From Okeania sp. SIO2B3 (GTDB lineage Bacteria; Cyanobacteriota; Cyanobacteriia; Cyanobacteriales; Microcoleaceae), in assembly GCF_010672525.1 (NCBI RefSeq), contig NZ_JAAHGH010000007.1:1-44590 (forward strand): a stretch of 44,590 nucleotides of DNA, in the 5' to 3' direction. The notes below the pieces were generated by a model. That model saw only the letters and a list, made by a program, of their open reading frames with translations, did not search any database and was not told the DNA's origin. The position numbers were made by a program, and so were the translations under genes. Positions within the stretch are counted from its first letter, which is position 1. Each line of letters opens with the position of its first letter. Below, in pieces: positions 43,401 to 44,590 of the stretch.

Positions 43401-44590
43401 TCCTGAGTACGGTCGTTATCGGACTCACTCTCAGATGCTTCAGACCCATCTGCTGCTACATTTTCTGGATCGCTACGACCAGAAATTTCTGAAGTAGTGT
43501 TAATACCAGACTCACTGGCAGATGCTTCAGACCCATCTGCTGCCACATTTTCTTCTCTATCACTACGACCAGATACTTCTCGACTATTTGCTTGAGAGCT
43601 GCTCAAAGATGAACTCGACCGAACTAAAGCTGCCTCTTCTTCTGAGGAAGAACCTGTATTACCAGTATCAATAGTAATATTGTCAAACTGATGGTATGGA
43701 GATTCCTGTTCCCACTCTACAGCTACGACTTCGTTAAAGTCATTGTTGAATACGAAAGTTTCCGGGTCAAAAGCATTACCGTCTAAGGTAAAGGTCTGAC
43801 TTACTGTACCACCGCCTTCAAGTTCTCCAACAAAAGTTACATCAGCCACATTAGGACCATTTAGTTCTGTCAGGTCAATGGAAACCAGGTCGAATGGTTG
43901 ATTATCTATAGCACTCAAACGGGTGACGCCATTACCAGTATTGTTGAACAGTGCCGTAGACCCAGAAAAACGTGACTCAAGAGTCCCAAAGGTGGCAAAC
44001 GGAAACGGTTGGCTCAGATTATCAAGAACAAAACCGTCTTCTTCATAGTTAAACCCATGGTCTTGTGTATTTGCATCCTCATGTTTGAGGGATTCAAAGT
44101 CTATTATAACTGTTTCCCCTGGCAAAGGAACAACAGTATCAACAGTAATATTGTCAAACTGATGGAATGGAGATTCCTGTTCCCACTCTACAGCTACAAC
44201 TTCGTTAAAGTCATTGTTGAATACGAAAGTTTCAGGGTCGAAAGCATTGCCGTCTAAGGTAAAGGTCTGACTTACTGTACCTCCGCCTTCGAGTTCTCCA
44301 ACAAAAGTTACATCAGCCACATTAGGACCATTTAGTTCTGTCAGGTCAATGGAAACCAGGTCGAATGGTTGATTATCTATAGCACTCAAACGGGTGACGC
44401 CATTACCAGTATTGTTGAACAGTGCCGTAGACCCAGAAAAACGTGACTCAAGAGTCCCAAAGGTGGCAAACGGAAACGGTTGGCTCAGATTATCAAGAAC
44501 AAAACCGTCTTCTTCATAGTTAAACCCATGGTCTTGTGTATTTGCATCCTCATGTTTGAGGGATTCAAAGTCTATTATAACTGTTTCCCC
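33899..44590 (-). CDS. Giant secreted protein with three tandem subtilisin-type proteases, 5' end outside window
   Basis: At least 3,563 codons are open without interruption to the window edge. Domain order from the N-terminal side: two near-identical 157-residue repeats (44590-43649); a Ser/Glu-rich linker; propeptide and S8 protease 1 (about 43380-42200); SdrD B-like domain; jelly-roll-like domain; B domain; linker, propeptide and protease 2 (about 41000-39590); B; a domain starting YQWMETEFDW; B; jelly roll; B; linker, propeptide and protease 3 (about 37530-36140); B; jelly roll; B; jelly roll; C-terminal domain ending DLNDDGEIG...DGILF. Each protease keeps Asp (VGVIDSGID or VGVIDTGID), His (SHGTHV) and Ser (GTSMAAPH or GTSMATPH). 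B domains have DLDGDGEWDD-type calcium loops. The protein is probably an extracellular, calcium-stabilised surface or matrix protease; the acidic, hydrophobic-ended C-terminus suggests type I export (inference). Confidence 0.9.
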   Translation of the reverse strand, partial: GETVIIDFESLKHEDANTQDHGFNYEEDGFVLDNLSQPFPFATFGTLESRFSGSTALFNNTGNGVTRLSAIDNQPFDLVSIDLTELNGPNVADVTFVGELEGGGTVSQTFTLDGNAFDPETFVFNNDFNEVVAVEWEQESPFHQFDNITVDTVVPLPGETVIIDFESLKHEDANTQDHGFNYEEDGFVLDNLSQPFPFATFGTLESRFSGSTALFNNTGNGVTRLSAIDNQPFDLVSIDLTELNGPNVADVTFVGELEGGGTVSQTFTLDGNAFDPETFVFNNDFNEVVAVEWEQESPYHQFDNITIDTGNTGSSSEEEAALVRSSSSLSSSQANSREVSGRSDREENVAADGSEASASESGINTTSEISGRSDPENVAADGSEASESESDNDRTQENRDSETAFVENQVIVQIAEGTEASALEALKAELGATTIKATQTLNMELLSIDGDVQDTISRYEDDPRIDFIEPNFVVSGDATFPNDPSVDELWGLHNTGQTGGTPDADIDAPEAWDIQTGDNDVVVGVIDSGIDHNHPDLDDNMWVNTGEIAGNGIDDDNNGYIDDVHGYDFVNNDGDPFDDNSHGTHVAGTIAAEGDNGIGVVGVNWDAQLMALKFLNANNTGSIFNAILAVEYATLMGADLTNNSWGGGGFSQGLYNAIAAANSPFIAAAGNNSSNNDLNPFYPATYDLDNIITVASTDHNDNLSFFSNYGASSVDLGAPGSSIYSTVPGGYGYKSGTSMAAPHVSGAAALVLAENPDLSHEEIKEIILDSADPIPALNGITVTGARLNAFNALSPLVELPGTHTVELDSGENVIDINFGNRQLDQDGSISGYKWHDLDGDGEWDDDEPVLEGWTIYIDDNGNGEFDDGETSTVTDEDGYYEFDGLDAGTYTIAEVIEDGWEQTYPGIGAGIVFEADFSDDEGNPDLDGFTVDNTGAPDEGLWHLSTRRGNEPGHSAEDSMYYGVEDTGNYDAGNTAGRIISPVIDLTGLGSAELSFNYFLETEGLAPTYDVATVLVSADGGEFIRIASNAVELEDPTTGWTNATFDLSSYAGQEIEISFDFETNDAGINQYEGWLVDDVIVSTSEENSYHTVELEEGENVEDINFGNRNLNQNGSISGYKWDDIDGDGVWDDNEEGLEGWTIYIDENENGELDEGEISTVTDEEGYYEFDELDAGSYTIGEVIEPGWEQTYPDSIVPEEGETAARSQSSLSSSETNTRNVSVSNDKDASDAASAIESENDRTPENRDSGIPLEAAFESGQVIVKASEDADASSLNSLKASLGATTIKATKTEDFRGLELWSIPGNVEDFISRNIDNPLLEYVEPNYIITLDATVPNDPSFEQLWGLDNTGQTGGTFDADIDAPEAWDLQTGSNNVVVGVIDTGIDYTHPDLVGNMWTNPGEIPDNGIDDDDNGYVDDVHGYDFFNDDGDPLDGHSHGTHVAGTIGADGDNGTGVVGVNWNTDLMALKIFSDDGSFAGTFDAILSVEYATIMGANLTNNSWGGGGFSQGLYDAISAAGTADSLFVAAAGNNSSNNDFNPFYPATYDLDNIIAVAATDHNDDLSWFSNYGATSVDLGAPGGDSNGTSEIYSTIPGGGYGYKSGTSMAAPHVSGVAALVLAENPDLSYEEVKEIILESADPIPALDGITVTGARLNAFNALSEVGVPGTHTVELDSGENVTDINFGNREILPGSISGYKWHDLDGDGEWDDDEPVLEGWTIFIDENGNGELDEDEISTVTNDNGYYEFDGLDAGTYTIAEELQSGWEQTYPLAPGEYQWMETEFDWIDISDVGTPLGFSDDDYAEVALPFDFPFYGEDKSTIKISSNGYLTFGLEPDEYINEPIPNLNQPNDLIAPFWDDLFPPDGGEVYYYYDADDEQFIVQYQNIPHIDGSGDYTFEAILKPDGSIIYQYETLNGVLDSNTIGIENADGSEGLEISYNDGYAESGLAVKIDLASEEPQPHIVSLSSGENIEEINFGNRNLEELGSISGYKWNDLDGDGVWDDNESGLEGWTIYIDDNGNGELDEGEISTVTDEEGYYEFDGLDAGNYTIAEVIEDGWEQTYPGSGAGIVFEADFSDDQGNPDLDGFTVDNTGAPDEGLWHLSTRRGNEPGHSAEDSMYYGLEETGNYEAGDTAGRIISPVIDLTGLNSAELSFNYFLETELGAPTYDIATVLISENGGGFVPIASNAVELEDPTTGWTNATFDLSSYAGQEIEISFDFETGDGAVNEFEGWLVDDVIVRTSEDNPYHTVELEGGENVEDINFGNRNLNQEPGLISGYKWDDIDGDGVWDDNESGLEGWTIYIDENENGELDEGELSTVTDEEGYYEFDELDAGSYTIGEVIEPGWEQTYPDSIVPEEGETAARSQSSLSSSETNTRKVSVSNDTKDAASEPSAIESENDRTESNRDSEIPLEAAFESGQVIVKASEDADVSSLNSLKASLGATTINTTKTVALSGLELWSIEGNVEDVIARNRNNPLLDFIEPNFIVSNNATFPNDPSFDQLWGLHNTGQTGGTPDADIDAPEAWDIQTGNNNVVVGVIDSGIDYTHPDLANNIWVNPGEIAGNGIDDDNNGYVDDVNGYDFAYGDNDPFDGDSHGTHVSGTIAAEGNNSLGVVGVNWDADLMALKFLDDFGSGSTFNAILAVEYATMMGADLTNNSWGGGGFSQGLYDAIAAAGAADSLFVAAAGNDYGNDNDIFPSYPASYDLDNIIAVASTDHNDNLSVFSSIGATSVDLGAPGSDIYSTIPGGGYASFDGTSMATPHVSGVAALLLAENPDLSHEEVKEIILESADPIPALDGITVTGARLNAFNAISEVGVPGTHRVELDWGENVTDVNFGNREILPGSISGYKWNDVDGDGIWDDDEDGLEGWTIYIDENGNGELDDGEISTVTDEDGFYTFEELDPETYKVAEVIENGWEQTYPGSGAEIVFEADFSDDQGNPDLDGFTVDNTGAPDEGLWHLSTRRGDEPGHSSIDSMYYGLEETGNYDAGDTAGRIISPVIDLTGLDSAELSFNYFLETEGGAPIYDAATVLVSENGGAFVPIGSNPVQLQDPTTGWTNATLDLSSYVGQQIEISFDFETNDGIANEFEGWLVDDVVVQTIAGDPYHTVEVGNGEDVEDIDFGNQQLSPGSISGYKWNDANGNGEWDDNEEGLEGWTIFIDDNENGELDDGEISTVTDEEGYYSFDVDTGTYIVAEELQDEWEQTYPSQAEIIFEADFSDDDDNPDLDGFTVENTGSPDDGLWHLSTRRGNEPGHSGVDSMYYGIEEDGNYDAGDTAGRIISPIIDLNGLDSAQLSFNYFLETEGLAPDYDVATVMVSADGGEFIPIASNAVELEDPAADWTNATFDLSPYAGQEIQVSFEFATEDRAFNNFEGWYIDDVTVTASETNLYHTVEVGSGENVEDINFGNFSLEVQSEVEPPLTIIEDDGTAAFAKDEDGTYWIVNNDTEEQLQLQNNRGTTYTDITNANWDGVAVEVDEEGDYRFLLDGENNREGEAYVWSTNDQGLINGNSGWQSGNDLLPLESEFNVDLNDDGEIGSSQNIEEDELLSVDETLVSLGSGDGILF
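36140..37530 (-). other. Linker, propeptide and S8 protease domain 3 of the giant protein
   Basis: Catalytic Asp is in VVVGVIDSGIDYTHPDL near 36970, His in DGDSHGTHVSGTIAA near 36805, Asn in FVAAAGNDYGNDND near 36535 and Ser in FDGTSMATPHVSG near 36320. This domain has DGTSMATPH where the other two have SGTSMAAPH. It is the closest relative of the orphan fragment at 32594-33073. Confidence 0.85.
39590..41000 (-). other. Linker, propeptide and S8 protease domain 2 of the giant protein
   Basis: The linker SQSSLSSSETNTRNVSVSND, then propeptide ESGQVIVKASEDADASSLNS, then the catalytic core: Asp in VVVGVIDTGIDYTHPDL near 40450, His in GHSHGTHVAGTIGA near 40280, Asn in FVAAAGNNSSNND near 40005 and Ser in KSGTSMAAPHVSG near 39785. 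The linker and propeptide are almost identical to those before protease 3. Confidence 0.85.
42200..43380 (-). other. Propeptide and S8 protease domain 1 of the giant protein
   Basis: The propeptide VENQVIVQIAEGTEASALEA ... DPRIDFIEPNFVV (inhibitor I9-like) leads into DELWGLHNTGQTGG. Catalytic Asp is in VVVGVIDSGIDHNHPDL near 43010, His in DNSHGTHVAGTI near 42845, Asn in FIAAAGNNSSNND near 42580 and Ser in KSGTSMAAPHVSG near 42380. All needed residues are present. Confidence 0.85.
43649..44590 (-). repeat. Two near-identical 471-bp tandem repeats in the giant gene
   Basis: Bases 44120-44590 and 43649-44119 align with an offset of exactly 471. The stretch 43830-44119 appears identical to 44301-44590, and only about seven differences are seen in the rest. 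Each unit encodes GETVIIDFESLKHED, DGFVLDNLSQPFPF, TALFNNTGNGVTRL and DLVSIDLTELNGPN, a beta-rich domain like those of PEP-CTERM-type exported proteins. The window ends exactly at a unit boundary, so more copies may lie outside. Confidence 0.9.

Noticed and set aside
1-44590. tRNA or rRNA genes
   Set aside because: No cloverleaf with a GGTTCGAATCC-type T-arm and no rRNA-like stretch was found by eye; a tRNA scan would settle it.

Overview
The window looks like chromosomal DNA from a filamentous, AT-rich, transposon-laden marine cyanobacterium, most like the Trichodesmium/Okeania type. The evidence is frequent GCGATCGC (HIP1) octamers, cyanobacterial housekeeping genes (ycf54, crtE, folD, pdxJ, gnd, ureC), long gene-poor spacers and many decayed insertion sequences (IS) and small palindromic elements. 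The genus is an inference.

Layout. 1-2.9 kb: the 5' part of a tnpB gene and a graveyard of IS5- and IS701-type transposase pieces. 3-6.9 kb: gnd, a small unknown protein and a methyltransferase. 7.2-14.5 kb: a candidate defence region. A small two-membrane-segment protein of the TRADD-N-associated type is divergent from a 1,373-residue NACHT STAND ATPase. Next come a broken Rpn-type nuclease gene with a DUF4351-like tail and three free-standing copies of its C-terminal tail, two of which carry their own GGAGG ribosome binding site. A tnpB-less IS200/IS605-like element follows. 14.9-25.0 kb: a Nudix hydrolase overlapping a lipoprotein gene, folD, an EgtD-like methyltransferase with an SDR pseudogene on the opposite strand, crtE, a DUF212 protein, a secreted unknown protein, ycf54 and pdxJ. 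25.2-30.3 kb: a badly decayed tnpB element, a muramidase fused to a peptidoglycan-binding domain and an L,D-transpeptidase-like domain, and a decayed IS5 element. 30.8-32.5 kb: ureC without ureA or ureB. 32.6-44.6 kb: an orphan subtilisin fragment, a cluster of nested miniature elements, and an enormous minus-strand gene (at least 3,563 codons, 5' end outside the window). That gene encodes three complete subtilisin-type protease domains, each with its own propeptide, separated by seven SdrD B-like domains and four jelly-roll-like domains.

Relationships. gnd, folD, crtE, pdxJ and ycf54 are core metabolism (pentose phosphate, one-carbon, isoprenoid, pyridoxal phosphate, chlorophyll) and show no sign of acting together. 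The most original material is (i) the Rpn tail array, which resembles the arrangement of intragenic Rpn antitoxins, (ii) the NACHT/two-membrane-segment divergent pair, (iii) the three-protease giant and (iv) several families of miniature inverted-repeat elements (MITEs), including one whose insertion into a transposase gene can be read to the base. All calls are from reading the sequence; no database search was possible.
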